Shown here: one piece after another, positions 43,100 through 52,765 of the stretch
Numbering within the stretch: the stretch's first letter is position 1
Layout: every line of letters starts with the position of its first letter
NCBI RefSeq assembly: GCF_000153185.1
Contig: NZ_CH724149.1
Span: forward strand, 1,089,440-1,153,439
Source: Reinekea blandensis MED297
GTDB taxonomy: Bacteria > Pseudomonadota > Gammaproteobacteria > Pseudomonadales > Natronospirillaceae
Direction: 5' to 3'
DNA: 64,000 nt
Position numbers and translations under genes: made by a program
Notes under the pieces: generated by a model
Seen by the model: only the letters and a program-made list of their open reading frames with translations
What the model was told of the DNA's origin: nothing
The model's database searches: none

Positions 43100-44208
43100 C
43101 AGTCAGTCTCCGGATAGCGGCGGGTTAATGTGCGCTCCAATTGCCAATGTTTTATCAGTGAGACTAAGCCGGGAGGTTTCGCTCCGCGTTGTCGGGTTTT
43201 AGCTCCAAAGCGGAACAGCAACCGGTACTGCAAAAGCAGCGCGCGAATGGCTTCGCTGAATGATGTATTGCTGTCCCAGATGTGCAGCGACTCAGAACTG
43301 GCGGTATTGATCTCAACGATCTGCAGAGAACGGCCGGCTTTCAGTTCATCGACATTTTGGAACTTGACGTCCAGTCGTCCGTAGTGGAAGTCCGGCAGTT
43401 GCTGCATCAAATGATCCAGTGCTTGAGTGAGTTCCGGTGTGATGCACTCAGCGGCGTCTTTAAAAATGGCACCCTTACTGTGACTGGCAGAAAACACCAA
43501 GCGGTAAGGTTCGTTTTCGGGTATCACCTTGTCCCAGTTAGCTTGGTGCCGGTGTTGATACAGATGGAGAAGTTCCCCGGCACGAGGATCGTCGGCAAGC
43601 AGCTCCTTAAGTGTGCGCCTTCCGTCACCGACAACATAGGGCATGTATTTGAACGCCATCGAAATGATCCGACCCTGATGACTGTCCGGGTCACGGACGT
43701 AGAAGATGCCGGCTTCGGGTTCGTAATCGGATAGCTTCTGACACTGGATAGCGGCCCCGGTTGAGTAATGGTGCAGTACCTCGATGAGGGCGTTTTTGTC
43801 TTTGATGAGCTTGACGCCGGCGCCCCGACAACCAATATCGGGCTTGCAGACAAAGGGCAGGGTGATGCCTTTATCTTTCAATTGGGCCATCAACTTGATC
43901 GCCTGAGTTGCTTCCGGCTCGTTTGTTTTATGAGTGACATACCAGGGCAAGATGGTCTCTTGCAGAGAACCTGAGGCTTGGCGCAGCAAAGTGCTTTTCG
44001 GAATGCCTACCATGCCAGAGAGCGGTAAGGACGGATTGGCGATCAACGGTAGGGTGAGGCTGCGGTAACGCAAGGCAAGAAACAGCCATTGAATCGCAAC
44101 AGGCAAGTACATCAGCCACAACGGCCAGAACTCAAAAAAGGATTGGCGCCGCCCCAGTGTTAAGGGTGGCATCCCGGGGCTTACATAAGGGTTTTCGGAG
44201 TTTGACAT
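43099..44208 (-). CDS. membrane-associated ATP-grasp ligase (D-Ala-D-Ala ligase-like)
   Basis: The 369-residue product has an N-terminal hydrophobic helix (about residues 27-47, FWPLWLMYLPVAIQWLFLAL). A SLTLPLIANPSLPLSGMVGIPKS block follows, then an ATP-grasp fold: PFVCKPDIGCRGAGVKLI (glycine loop, about 119-135), IISMAFKYMPYVVGDGRRT, YGRLDVKFQN and the Mg-binding IVEINTASSESLH. Such enzymes join a carboxylate to an amine with ATP. It begins an operon with OlsF, so it may add an amino acid to an aminolipid or make its precursor. Substrate is unknown. ATG 44208 is chosen; a GTG at 44220 is possible. Confidence 0.75.
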   Translation of the reverse strand: MSNSENPYVSPGMPPLTLGRRQSFFEFWPLWLMYLPVAIQWLFLALRYRSLTLPLIANPSLPLSGMVGIPKSTLLRQASGSLQETILPWYVTHKTNEPEATQAIKLMAQLKDKGITLPFVCKPDIGCRGAGVKLIKDKNALIEVLHHYSTGAAIQCQKLSDYEPEAGIFYVRDPDSHQGRIISMAFKYMPYVVGDGRRTLKELLADDPRAGELLHLYQHRHQANWDKVIPENEPYRLVFSASHSKGAIFKDAAECITPELTQALDHLMQQLPDFHYGRLDVKFQNVDELKAGRSLQIVEINTASSESLHIWDSNTSFSEAIRALLLQYRLLFRFGAKTRQRGAKPPGLVSLIKHWQLERTLTRRYPETD

Positions 44209-44295
44209 GACAGGCAGCACTTCCGGTTATTGTTGACCTTGGTGCCACCATAGACAGGCGGTGATTTGTTTGGTTCACCGCCGATGTGGGATTTT

Positions 44296-44526
44296 TTACT
44301 TCAAAGCGCTTTGCAGGACTCTTAAATGTTCATGCAGTTCGATGCCGGCATCTGTTAGATAGCCACCGTCTGCCCGGTCGATAAACCCCTTGTCGTGCAG
44401 TCGTTGCGCAGCAGCCTGGGCTTCTTCGGGGGCGTCCTGGTGAATTTTAATACCGTTCATATGGGATGCTTCCGGAAACTGCAGCAGCAGATTCATTTCA
44501 GCCAGCATATCGGAGGTGATGCTCAT
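44296..44526 (-). CDS. TIGR02647-type small conserved protein
   Basis: The 76-residue product reads MSITSDMLAEMNLLLQFPEAS..., with GIKIHQDAPEEAQAAAQRLHDKGFIDRADGGYLTDAG in outline. The ADGGYLTDxGIE ending is characteristic of the TIGR02647 family of small gammaproteobacterial proteins, which look like winged-helix DNA-binding modules. Role is unknown. The frame extends to a GTG at 44559, but ATG 44526 with AAGG upstream fits the usual length. Confidence 0.72.
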   Translation of the reverse strand: MSITSDMLAEMNLLLQFPEASHMNGIKIHQDAPEEAQAAAQRLHDKGFIDRADGGYLTDAGIELHEHLRVLQSALK

Positions 44527-44649
44527 GAGATTTGCCTTATTTTTATCGAGTGTATTCACTGTAGCTCAAGGTGATCGGGCTGTCGTGACAAAGGTCAAAA
44601 GGCCGGAGCAAAGATGATAAGGTTAAAGGCGATGAGAAGTGAGAAGGGT

Positions 44650-44671
44650 GGGAGCCAAACACTTGGCTCCC
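44650..44671 (-). terminator. probable terminator of ychF
   Basis: GGGAGCCAA and TTGGCTCCC form a perfect 9-bp stem with loop ACAC, 18 bp after the ychF stop. Read leftward it is followed by ACCCTTCTC, a weak T-tract. Confidence 0.6.
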
Positions 44672-44689
44672 GGTAGGTCCGTTGACGAA

Positions 44690-45781
44690 TCAGACGTTAA
44701 AACGGAAATGCATGACGTCACCGTCTTTAACAATGTAGTCTTTGCCTTCCAGACGCCACTTGCCGGCTTCTTTCGCACCGGATTCACCGTTGTAGGTGAT
44801 GAAATCGTCGTAGGCTACGGTCTCGGCTCGGATAAAGCCTTTTTCAAAATCGGTGTGAATAACGCCAGCCGCGTTGGGTGCCGTTGCACCAATTTTAACG
44901 GTCCAGGCTCGGACTTCTTTGACACCGGCGGTGAAGAAGGTTTGCAGGCCGAGCAGCTGGTAGGCGGCGCGAATAACGCGATTCAGACCGGGCTCTTCCA
45001 TACCCAGATCTGCCAGGAACTCAGCTTTTTCATCGTCTTCGAGTTCTACGATTTCACTTTCCAGTTTGTTGCAGATGGCAACCACTTCGGCGTTTTCTTC
45101 AGCCGCAATGGCTCGGACTTTGTCCAAGTATGGGTTGTTCTCGAAGCCGTCTTCATTGACGTTGGCAATGTACAGCGTTGGTTTGGTGGTCAGCAGATTG
45201 AACTGCTTCAGGTCCGCCTTTTCGTCATCGGTCAGGTCCACCGATCGCACGGGCTTGGCATCGTCCAACGCAGGTTTGATCTTTTCTAGCAGGTCCGCCA
45301 GGCGTTTCGCTTCTTTGTCCTGGCCTTTGGCTTTTTTCTGCAACTTCAGCAGTTGCTTGTCGACGCTTTCCAGATCGGCCAGAGCCAGTTCAGTGTTAAT
45401 GACTTCGATGTCAGAAGCCGGATCGACCTGGTTGGAAACGTGAATCACATTGTCGTTATCAAAGCAGCGTACGACGTGGGCAATCGCATCGGTTTCGCGA
45501 ATATTGGCCAAAAACTGGTTGCCCAATCCTTCACCTTTGGACGCACCCGCAACCAAGCCGGCAATGTCGACAAACTCCATGGTGGTTGCAATGGATTTTT
45601 GCGGTTTAACGATTTCCGCAATTTTGTCCTGGCGCGGGTCCGGTACCGGGACAACGCCGGTATTGGGTTCGATGGTACAGAACGGAAAGTTTTCGGCGTC
45701 AATGCCAGCCTGAGTCAGGGCGTTGAACAGCGTGGATTTACCGACATTCGGCAGACCGACAATACCGCATTTAATACCCAT
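44690..45781 (-). CDS. ychF: YchF/OLA1 family ATPase
   Basis: The 363-residue Obg-related P-loop protein prefers ATP. G1 is [15 protein letters not shown] (residues 8-22), G3 is [20 protein letters not shown] in outline, and the specificity motif is NVNE (instead of NKxD), as in YchF. A coiled-coil insert follows ([23 protein letters not shown]), and the C-terminal TGS domain has [14 protein letters not shown] and [10 protein letters not shown]. It binds ribosomes and is tied to redox stress. It lies 18 bp downstream of pth, a standard gene pair. Confidence 0.97.
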   Translation of the reverse strand: MGIKCGIVGLPNVGKSTLFNALTQAGIDAENFPFCTIEPNTGVVPVPDPRQDKIAEIVKPQKSIATTMEFVDIAGLVAGASKGEGLGNQFLANIRETDAIAHVVRCFDNDNVIHVSNQVDPASDIEVINTELALADLESVDKQLLKLQKKAKGQDKEAKRLADLLEKIKPALDDAKPVRSVDLTDDEKADLKQFNLLTTKPTLYIANVNEDGFENNPYLDKVRAIAAEENAEVVAICNKLESEIVELEDDEKAEFLADLGMEEPGLNRVIRAAYQLLGLQTFFTAGVKEVRAWTVKIGATAPNAAGVIHTDFEKGFIRAETVAYDDFITYNGESGAKEAGKWRLEGKDYIVKDGDVMHFRFNV

Positions 45782-45799
45782 GTTTTGGATCTCCGATGG

Positions 45800-46390
45800 T
45801 TATTCAGCTTTGAAGCTGTGTAATGTGTTCATGGCTTTTGCCCAGTCGCCTTGTACGGCCAGACTGGTTGATTCGGTCGCCGCATCAATGGCGCGTTCCA
45901 AACTGATTCGCTCTTCCGGACGACCTTTGGACAGGACATAGTTTGTTACCTCGGATGCGTGTCCGGGATGTCCGATTCCCAGGCGGAGCCGATAGAAGCC
46001 TTTGTTGTTGGCCAGCCGGGCAATGATGTCACGCAAACCATTGTGTCCGCCATGGCCGCCGCCGAGCTTAAAACGAGCGTTGCCAGCGGGAATATCCAGT
46101 TCGTCATGTGCCACGAGTATTTCATTGGCGGGTATTTTAAAGAAATTGGCGAAGGCACCAACCGACTGTCCGCTGCGGTTCATAAAGGTCATCGGCTTCA
46201 TGAGCCAGACTTTTTGTCCGGCCAGCTGAATGGACGTAATGTCTGCCTGATATTTGGACTCAGTTTTCCACTGACCGTGGAATCGATCGGCCAATGCGTC
46301 GACATAATCAAAACCGGCATTGTGTCGGGTCTGATCGTATTGCGCACCGGGATTACCCAAGCCGACAATCAGTTGTATGGAATCTTTCAT
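45800..46390 (-). CDS. pth: peptidyl-tRNA hydrolase
   Basis: The 196-residue product frees tRNA from stalled peptidyl-tRNAs. IQLIVGLGNPGAQYDQTRHNAGFDYVD holds the catalytic His of RHNAG. LMKPMTFMNRSGQSV, LVAHDELDIPAG and LGGGHGGHNGLRDI are also standard. Two ATGs, 46396 (MTMKDS) and 46390 (MKDSIQ), are possible and neither has a strong Shine-Dalgarno. It is transcribed with ychF. The rplY terminator lies just upstream. Confidence 0.96.
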   Translation of the reverse strand: MKDSIQLIVGLGNPGAQYDQTRHNAGFDYVDALADRFHGQWKTESKYQADITSIQLAGQKVWLMKPMTFMNRSGQSVGAFANFFKIPANEILVAHDELDIPAGNARFKLGGGHGGHNGLRDIIARLANNKGFYRLRLGIGHPGHASEVTNYVLSKGRPEERISLERAIDAATESTSLAVQGDWAKAMNTLHSFKAE

Positions 46391-46445
46391 GGTCATAACG
46401 TTTTCAAGGTGACAGTTTGCCGCCGCGAAGGCCGGGTTCAGATAC

Positions 46446-46472
46446 AAAAAAGGGCCTCTAGGGCCCTTTTTC
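46446..46472 (-). terminator. terminator between rplY and pth
   Basis: AAAAAAGGGCC-TCTA-GGGCCCTTTTT can fold as a GGGCC stem with A and T tracts at both sides, so it could act in either direction. It sits 20 bp after the rplY stop on the minus strand. Confidence 0.85.
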
Positions 46473-46491
46473 AACGAGTAACACGTTTGCC

Positions 46492-47118
46492 TTACTCGGC
46501 TGCGTCTTCTGCTTCGTCTTCTTCGTCAGCAGAAGCAGCGGCACCGGCTTTGACAATAGAAACAACCGGAGAGTCGTGGTCTTCACCTTTGTTGAGTTCA
46601 ACCAGTGAAACACCCTTAGGCAGTTTCAGTTCTGACAGGTGCAGAACGGCGCCAACTTCCAGAGCGGCAACATCCACTTCGATGAACTCTGGCAGGTCAC
46701 CCACTTTACAGGTGATTTCCAGTTCGTTCGCAGCGTGCAGTGCTTTGGCACCAGACTTTTCAACTTTCTCTTCACCAACAAAGTGAATTGGCACTTTCTT
46801 ATGAACAACGGTACTTTTCGTCACGCGCTCAAGGTCGATGTGCATTGGGAAGTCAGTAGCTGGGTGACGCTGAACGTCCATCAGGATGGCTTGTTCGGAT
46901 TTGTCACCGATGTTGATGGTCAGAACGTGTGAGAAAAACGCTTCGTTTTCCATCGCTTTAACCAGCTCTCTCAGTTCCAACGTCAGGCTCTGAGGTTTGC
47001 GATTCTTCGCACCGCCATAAATAACTGCCGGTACCTTTTTTTCGCGACGCAGGCGGCGGCTCGCACCTTTCCCATGCTCTTCGCGCAGAACGGCGTTGAG
47101 TTCGTAAATCGTAGACAT
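46492..47118 (-). CDS. rplY: 50S ribosomal protein bL25, long Ctc form
   Basis: The 208-residue product has the N-terminal 5S-rRNA-binding domain (LNAVLREEHGKGASRRLRREKKVPAVIYGG in outline). A C-terminal TL5/Ctc domain follows (VPIHFVGEEK, ELEITCKVGDLPEFIEVDV, LKLPKGVSL) with an acidic tail (EEDEAEDAAE). E. coli L25 has only the first domain; many other gammaproteobacteria have this longer form, related to Bacillus general stress protein Ctc. GGAGCAAGACAA precedes the ATG at 47118; the frame extends a little further upstream. Confidence 0.96.
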   Translation of the reverse strand: MSTIYELNAVLREEHGKGASRRLRREKKVPAVIYGGAKNRKPQSLTLELRELVKAMENEAFFSHVLTINIGDKSEQAILMDVQRHPATDFPMHIDLERVTKSTVVHKKVPIHFVGEEKVEKSGAKALHAANELEITCKVGDLPEFIEVDVAALEVGAVLHLSELKLPKGVSLVELNKGEDHDSPVVSIVKAGAAASADEEDEAEDAAE

Positions 47119-47128
47119 TTGTCTTGCT

Positions 47129-47165
47129 CCAAAATAAAACAAGCAGCATTTGCGACCAATGCTGC
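47129..47165 (-). terminator. terminator of prs, in the rplY leader
   Basis: GCAGCATT (47143-47150) and AATGCTGC (47158-47165) form an 8-bp perfect stem with a 7-nt loop. Read leftward it is followed by TTGTTTTATTTT. It stands between prs and rplY and could also be an attenuator for rplY. Confidence 0.7.
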
Positions 47166-47226
47166 CTGAATTTTCATTAAATGAGTCTTAAGAAATTGCT
47201 GCTAACGTGCAGCTATTTGCTGTGAT

Positions 47227-48165
47227 CTAGCGAAACATAGCGCTGATCGACTCTTCGTTACTGACGCGCCGGATAGCCTCTGCGAGGATGCCGGACAGCG
47301 AAAGCTGGCGGATACTATCACAGTTTTTTGCCTCAGGCGAGAGTGGGATAGTGTCGGTAACGACCAGCTCAATTTCGCTTTTAGTGATACGTTCGACAGC
47401 GGGGCCACTCAAAACGGCGTGCGTGGCATAGGCGACGACCTTGTTGGCGCCAAAGCGGATCAGCGCTTCGGCGGCTTGGCACAGAGTGCCGGCGGTATCG
47501 ACCATATCATCGACCAGCAGACAGGTTCGATCATTCACATCGCCGATGATGTGCATGATCTCAGCTTCGTTCGCTTTCGGACGTCGTTTGTCGATGATCG
47601 CCAGCTCAGCACCCAGCTGCTTGGCAATGGCCCGGGCCCGCACAACGCCGCCGACATCCGGCGAGACGATGACCATATTGTCGTAGCCCTGGCGTTGAAT
47701 GTCGTCAAGGAGTACTGGTGAGCCATAGATGTTGTCTACGGGAATGCTGAAGAACCCCTGGATCTGTTCAGCATGAAGATCGACCGTCAGAATCCGGTCG
47801 ATACCGACGACGGTCAACATGTCGGCCACAGCCTTGGCCGAAATCGGGGTGCGGGATGATCGCGGTCGGCGGTCCTGTCGGGCATAACCAAAGTACGGCA
47901 TGACCGCCGTAATGCGACCGGCCGAAGCTCTGCGCAGTGCGTCAGCCATGAAGATGACTTCCATCAGGTTGTCGTTCGTCGGCTGGCAGGTGGGCTGAAT
48001 GATGAAAACGTCGGCACCGCGAACATTCTCGGTGAGGTCTACGGAGATTTCGCCGTCACTGAACTTGCCGATACTGGCGTCGCCGAGGGGCAGTCCTAAC
48101 CGTTGAACAACCTGCTTTGCCAGCTCCGGATTCGCGTTTCCGGAAAACACCATCATATGTGACAC
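47227..48165 (-). CDS. prs: ribose-phosphate pyrophosphokinase
   Basis: The 312-residue product makes PRPP from ribose 5-phosphate and [16 protein letters not shown] and [17 protein letters not shown] (E. coli GDAxVGxFSDGE) are followed by [21 protein letters not shown] (in outline), [12 protein letters not shown] and the PRPP loop [14 protein letters not shown]. Start: GTG 48165 aligns with the E. coli start and has AAGGGTG six to seven bases upstream; the frame itself opens further upstream, at 48252. It follows ispE by about 70 bp. No tRNA gene lies in that gap, unlike in some relatives. Confidence 0.96.
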   Translation of the reverse strand: MSHMMVFSGNANPELAKQVVQRLGLPLGDASIGKFSDGEISVDLTENVRGADVFIIQPTCQPTNDNLMEVIFMADALRRASAGRITAVMPYFGYARQDRRPRSSRTPISAKAVADMLTVVGIDRILTVDLHAEQIQGFFSIPVDNIYGSPVLLDDIQRQGYDNMVIVSPDVGGVVRARAIAKQLGAELAIIDKRRPKANEAEIMHIIGDVNDRTCLLVDDMVDTAGTLCQAAEALIRFGANKVVAYATHAVLSGPAVERITKSEIELVVTDTIPLSPEAKNCDSIRQLSLSGILAEAIRRVSNEESISAMFR

Positions 48166-48235
48166 GTTTACACCCTTACTGAAATCAAAATAGTCAAACA
48201 TCAGCCGGGTGATTAAGCCCGGCGTTAAATCCGGG

Positions 48236-49096
48236 TCAGGCTCGACCGGCACTCAGGTGTTGATGTGCCGGTGATAGATTCCGTCCACGAACCGCATAGA
48301 CATTGGCATCGGGAAGTCGATCTTGTATGGAATGTCGCACGTTTTCTGCACTCGCCTGATCGGGCATTGTCATAAACAGACAAGCACCGGTACCGGTCAG
48401 TCTGGCGTTTCCGTAATCCTGGCAACACTCAAATGCCTGATCGATTTGCGGATACAACCGTCGAACCAGTGGTTCAAAATCATTGTGGCCATGGATGGCC
48501 AGTTCCGGCTGTATTGTGCTAACCGGGGTATCACGTGTCAATTCAGGGTGTGAGAAGAGCGTCGCGGTTGATACATGAACATTGGGGTGCACGATGATAT
48601 GCCAGAGTTCATCCAGTGCGATGGGGGTCAACTTGTCACCAATGCCTTCTGCCCAGGCGGTTTGCCCGCGCACAAACACCGGAACATCGGCGCCAAGGGT
48701 ACGACCGAGGCGTTCCAGAGTAGGTTGATCGAGGTTGAGGTTAAACAGCTGGTTTAATCCAAGTAAGGTGGAGGCCGCATCGGAACTGCCCCCGCCCAGT
48801 CCGCCGCCCATTGGCAGGAACTTCTGCAAATGAATGCTGACGGGAAGTTCTTGATCAACTTGCTCGCAGATTAAGCGATAAGCCCGGGCCACCAGATTGT
48901 CGTCCGTTTCCAGTGCCGGATCTGAACAATGAAACAGCAGACCTGGCTGCGATGTCGGTGTGAAGGTCAGTTGATCTGACCAGTCGAGCATCTGAAACAA
49001 AGTCTGCAGCTCGTGATAGCCGTCGGGTCGGCGTCCGGTAATGTGCAGAAAGCGGTTCAGCTTTGCCGGAGCCGGCATTGTTAAGGTGTTGGGCAT
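48236..49096 (-). CDS. ispE: 4-diphosphocytidyl-2-C-methyl-D-erythritol kinase
   Basis: The 286-residue GHMP kinase belongs to the non-mevalonate isoprenoid pathway. [27 protein letters not shown] (in outline) has the substrate-binding Lys and Asn. The ATP loop [17 protein letters not shown] lies at about residue 90-106, and [10 protein letters not shown] is the third GHMP motif. Its start is 3 bp from the lolB stop. The lolB-ispE-prs order is classic for gammaproteobacteria. Confidence 0.96.
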   Translation of the reverse strand: MPNTLTMPAPAKLNRFLHITGRRPDGYHELQTLFQMLDWSDQLTFTPTSQPGLLFHCSDPALETDDNLVARAYRLICEQVDQELPVSIHLQKFLPMGGGLGGGSSDAASTLLGLNQLFNLNLDQPTLERLGRTLGADVPVFVRGQTAWAEGIGDKLTPIALDELWHIIVHPNVHVSTATLFSHPELTRDTPVSTIQPELAIHGHNDFEPLVRRLYPQIDQAFECCQDYGNARLTGTGACLFMTMPDQASAENVRHSIQDRLPDANVYAVRGRNLSPAHQHLSAGRA

Positions 49097-49099
49097 GTG

Positions 49100-49669
49100 T
49101 CAGCGGTCGTTTGAAGCGATCGTCCATTGGCGGATCACCAGTTTACCGCTGTTGCCCGCTCGGGAAAATGCCAGTTTCCGCGGTTGGTTGCCTTGCTCGG
49201 TTATAAAGTAGTCGGAAATTTCAACGTGCCAGCCGGATTGGTCAATGGTACTGACTAAATTGGTACTGTTCCGTTGCAGTTCGTGAGGGGCTGTCGGATC
49301 GGGGAGTGCCCGCACCCAATACTTCAGATGTTCCAGCGGCAGATCCATCTCGGTCACCTCATAGACCAGCGCATTCAGGCTGTAGGATGACCAGCGATCA
49401 TCACCTCGCTGCAGCTCGACGGAGCCGGGTTCGCCGATAACGGTGACCGCACCCTGGCCCAGTGGGCCGCTCAGTTCGATGGTGTACTGGTCGTCAGCCT
49501 GCTGCCACACCACATTAAAGCTGCTGGCTTCGGTGGCATTGCGAACCGCCATCTTGCCACTGAACGACCAGTGACCCAATGGCTCCGTGGTTTTGATTGG
49601 GTTTAGTGAGCAGGCGCTTAACAACAGCGCCAGCAGAACAATGGCCGGATTAACGCGTAAACAGTTCAT
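49100..49669 (-). CDS. lolB: outer-membrane lipoprotein insertion factor LolB
   Basis: The 189-residue lipoprotein has a signal with lipobox LSAC (Cys about residue 20). The mature domain has WSFSGKMAVRNATEASSFNVVWQQADDQYTIELSGPLGQGAVTV in outline, and YWVRALPDP. These are the LolB beta-sheet blocks that accept lipoproteins from LolA and insert them into the outer membrane. Its start lies inside the 3' end of the TPR lipoprotein gene (20-bp overlap). It is coupled to ispE by a 3-bp gap. Confidence 0.94.
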   Translation of the reverse strand: MNCLRVNPAIVLLALLLSACSLNPIKTTEPLGHWSFSGKMAVRNATEASSFNVVWQQADDQYTIELSGPLGQGAVTVIGEPGSVELQRGDDRWSSYSLNALVYEVTEMDLPLEHLKYWVRALPDPTAPHELQRNSTNLVSTIDQSGWHVEISDYFITEQGNQPRKLAFSRAGNSGKLVIRQWTIASNDR

Positions 49670-51374
49670 TGAGCTCCCCGATATACTGGCTTTCAGGGTT
49701 CAGTCGAATGACGTCATTGAGTCGTTCCAAAGCTTCTTCTTCCCGGCCCAAGGTCCACAGCACTTCGGCGAGGTGGGCGGCGACCTCATCGTTTTCCATC
49801 TGTTCAAAGGCTTTTTCGAGCCAGTTGAGCGCTTCTTCCGGGTTGCCTTGTCGGTACAGCAGCCAGCCTTTGGAGTCCTGAAAAGCCGGATTATCCGGTT
49901 CCGCGGACAGAGCCTGATCGATCATCTGTTCCGCTCGAGTCAGATTTTTGTTCAGATCCGCCCAGGTATAGCCCAGCGCATTGAGCGCGTTGATGTTGTC
50001 GGGGTCAGATTCAAGGATGGTTTGTAAGTTTGCTTCCAATGTTGGGTAGCGATTAAGTTGCGCGGCCAACATAGCCTGGTCGTAAAGCAGGGCTTCACTG
50101 GTCGGGAACTGGATTAACGCTTCATTGAGGCTGGACCAGGCCGACTCTTGTTGCTCAATGACCTGATAATAACTCGCTTCCAGCCGCCATAAGGTTTCTG
50201 CCTGGTCCGGATGGGCTTCGCGTGCGGTGTTTAACGCCTGGATCAGGGCAGTTTCATCTTCAGGACGCGCCATGTTAACCCATTCCGCCATGGCCGAGGT
50301 CAGGTAAGGCGGTTCCGTCACCAACGAAAAATGGGATACGGCGAGGTCGGGCAGCGCATTCTGCAGGTCAATACGGCCAAGGTAATAATTGGCTTCCGGC
50401 TCAAAGCCTTGTTTCTGCAGGCGCTGAAAGACGGCTTGCGCCGTATCGTACGATTCCTGTTGGAAGGCGGTGAGCGCATAGGTACGGGCAATGACCGGTT
50501 CCGTGGGGAAGCGGCTGTACAGGGTTTTCAGACGAGAAAGGTTTTGATCATGCTGATACAGGTGGCGGGTCAGTTGAATGGCGATCTGACGGTTGTCCGG
50601 ATGCCGGCGGTAAAGGTCTGAAATAACCTGGCCAGCCTCATCAATGCGATTTTCGGATTCAAGTAACTGGTAGCGGAACAAGCCGGCTTGAATGCTGGGC
50701 CCTGCGGATAAAGATTGATCCGTTAGCTGGAGCGCATCTTCAGGGCGGTCCAGTGCCGCAACCAGACGACTGCGAACGTAATAAAGGCTACCCGAGTCAG
50801 GGTGCTGTTCACTGACGTTGGCAAGCATTCCGGCAAACTCTTCCAGCTGACTGGCATCCAGTTGTTCTAACGCCGATAAAAGGATGCTGACATCGGCCTC
50901 TGGCGCCAGTGACAGCCAGTTGGTCAATGCAGTATTGGTGGCTGGAGCATCACCTTGCGCAGTCGTGGCCAGCGTGACCGCCGCATGAGCGCGCTCATCG
51001 TCGGGGCGTAAGCGAAGGAACTTTTCCGCATGACGTTGCAGATCTTCGTAATTGCCAATCGTCTGGTTCAGTGCGACGGCCCGTTCAATGATGGCCACAT
51101 CATCGTGTGTATCGCTGAGCTCGCCATACAGTGCGGCGGCGGCACCATATTCTCGACGGTTGGTCGCAATCTCAGCAAGCAGCAGTTGAAAGAGGTCGGC
51201 GCCGGTGAGGGAGGCCTTACGGACGGTTTCCGCCGGAACGGCTGGTTGATCGGGTTGAGTTGGTGTCGTCTGTTCTTGTTTGGCGGTGGTGTCAGCCGGT
51301 ACCTGTGCACAGCTGCTCAATAGCGCAATGGAGCAAAGACTGGTCAATGAGAATGATTTCAGAAAGAAAGGCAT
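49650..51374 (-). CDS. TPR-repeat lipoprotein
   Basis: The 574-residue product has a lipoprotein signal (LLSSCAQ, Cys about residue 22), a Thr/Gln/Pro-rich linker and then tetratricopeptide-like helical repeats over the whole length. The last ones are clearest: NINALNALGYTWADLNKNLTRAEQMIDQAL (in outline), FQDSKGWLLYRQGNPEEALNWLEKA and HLAEVLWTLGREEEALERL. A similar TPR protein is found at this place, next to lolB and opposite hemA, in many pseudomonads. It probably acts as a periplasmic scaffold. ATG 51374 has AGGATG upstream; a second ATG two codons earlier is too close to it. Confidence 0.88.
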   Translation of the reverse strand: MPFFLKSFSLTSLCSIALLSSCAQVPADTTAKQEQTTPTQPDQPAVPAETVRKASLTGADLFQLLLAEIATNRREYGAAAALYGELSDTHDDVAIIERAVALNQTIGNYEDLQRHAEKFLRLRPDDERAHAAVTLATTAQGDAPATNTALTNWLSLAPEADVSILLSALEQLDASQLEEFAGMLANVSEQHPDSGSLYYVRSRLVAALDRPEDALQLTDQSLSAGPSIQAGLFRYQLLESENRIDEAGQVISDLYRRHPDNRQIAIQLTRHLYQHDQNLSRLKTLYSRFPTEPVIARTYALTAFQQESYDTAQAVFQRLQKQGFEPEANYYLGRIDLQNALPDLAVSHFSLVTEPPYLTSAMAEWVNMARPEDETALIQALNTAREAHPDQAETLWRLEASYYQVIEQQESAWSSLNEALIQFPTSEALLYDQAMLAAQLNRYPTLEANLQTILESDPDNINALNALGYTWADLNKNLTRAEQMIDQALSAEPDNPAFQDSKGWLLYRQGNPEEALNWLEKAFEQMENDEVAAHLAEVLWTLGREEEALERLNDVIRLNPESQYIGELNELFTR

Positions 51375-51499
51375 AGACATCCTGCGGTCAGACAACGAAT
51401 TTACATGATTCGACCGGATATTAGCATAGGCCTAGTCGCCAATTTTTGGCAAAGTCGTTAGAATACCGCGTTTTTACAAACTGAGGTCGTTCCACAGGC

Positions 51500-52759
51500 A
51501 TGTCGTTATTGGCCATTGGGATAAATCACAACACGGCGTCGGTCGATATTCGGGAGAAAGTCAGCTTCACGCCTGAGACGATGTCCGAGTCATTGCAATC
51601 GGTGTTGGGATTACCCGGAATTCAGGAGTCTGTGATTCTGTCGACCTGCAATCGCAGTGAAATCTATTGTTCGGCTGAGGATGCGACGACTGCGTCGGAT
51701 GCGCTGATTCAGTGGATGGCGTCGGTACATCATCTCGATCCTGAAGCGCTTCGGCATTGCACCTATGTTCATACCGATAAAGACGCTGTCGAGCATATCA
51801 GTCAGGTGGCCGCCGGACTGGATTCGATGGTGCTCGGCGAACCTCAGATTCTGGGCCAGCTGAAATCGGCCTACGCGGTTGCCCAGGAATACAACTCAGT
51901 CGGCTCGACGCTGAACTTTCTTTTCCAGCATTCCTTTAAAGTGGCGAAAAAAGTACGCACAGAAACGGCCATTGGTGAAAATGCCGTCAGCATCGCCTAT
52001 GCCGCCGTCAGTTTGTCGACACGTATTTTCTCTGATTTGTCTAAATGTCATGCGTTGTTGGTGGGTGCCGGTGAAACGATCGATCTCGTTGCACGACACC
52101 TTCGGGAACGCGGGCTTAAACACCTGACCGTTGCCAACCGGACCCTGGCCCGGGCCGAAGCGCTGGCGAATGAGTTCAATGCCCGGGCCTGTTTGCTGTC
52201 GGATATCCCGGACGAGTTACCCAAGGCCGACATCGTCATTACGTCCACCGCCAGTCAGTTGCCGTTGATCGGCAAGGGCATGGTTGAGCGCGCCCTTAAG
52301 CAGCGCCGGCATAAGCCGGTGTTCATGGTCGACATTGCGGTTCCCCGTGATGTGGAAAGTGAAGTGGCCGAGTTGGATGACGTATTTTTATACACGGTCG
52401 ATGACCTGCGCACGGTCATTGAAGATAATCGTCGAAGTCGCGAAAAGGCGGCGGTCGATGCCCGGAAAATCATCGAACAGCAAACCGATGAGTTCATCAG
52501 TTCATTAAGTGGTCGGTCCGCGACCGATGCGATTCGGGAAATCCGGGCACGTGCCAAGCTGGTGCAACTGGCCGAATTGGAAAAAGCCGAGCGGGCCCTG
52601 GACGCGGGTAATGATCCGAAAAAGGTGGCACAGCAGCTGGCGCATAACCTCACCAACAAACTGATGCATGGGCCAACCGTTGCACTGAGACGTGCGCACG
52701 AGCAGGGCGAAGATGATGCCGCGACCCTGGCGATGCGCTTATTTGATATTGATCCCTGA
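51500..52759 (+). CDS. hemA: glutamyl-tRNA reductase
   Basis: The 419-residue product reduces glutamyl-tRNA to glutamate 1-semialdehyde, the first step of C5 heme synthesis. The catalytic Cys is in STCNRSEIY (about residue 50). GLDSMVLGEPQILGQLK and KVRTETAIGENAVSIAYAA are further blocks. The NADPH domain has LVGAGETIDLVARHL, and a long dimerisation helix ends the protein. It diverges from the TPR lipoprotein with a 125-bp intergenic region and precedes prfA by 6 bp. Confidence 0.97.
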   Translation: MSLLAIGINHNTASVDIREKVSFTPETMSESLQSVLGLPGIQESVILSTCNRSEIYCSAEDATTASDALIQWMASVHHLDPEALRHCTYVHTDKDAVEHISQVAAGLDSMVLGEPQILGQLKSAYAVAQEYNSVGSTLNFLFQHSFKVAKKVRTETAIGENAVSIAYAAVSLSTRIFSDLSKCHALLVGAGETIDLVARHLRERGLKHLTVANRTLARAEALANEFNARACLLSDIPDELPKADIVITSTASQLPLIGKGMVERALKQRRHKPVFMVDIAVPRDVESEVAELDDVFLYTVDDLRTVIEDNRRSREKAAVDARKIIEQQTDEFISSLSGRSATDAIREIRARAKLVQLAELEKAERALDAGNDPKKVAQQLAHNLTNKLMHGPTVALRRAHEQGEDDAATLAMRLFDIDP

Positions 52760-52765
52760 GACCCT

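Noticed and set aside
48204-48223. Inverted repeat GCCGGG / CCCGGC between ispE and prs
   Set aside because: It is not followed by a T-tract on the minus strand, so it is not a convincing terminator. The genes are likely cotranscribed.
48166-48235. Possible tRNA gene between ispE and prs, as in some relatives
   Set aside because: The gap is only 70 bp and cannot form a cloverleaf. No acceptor stem or T-loop sequence is present.
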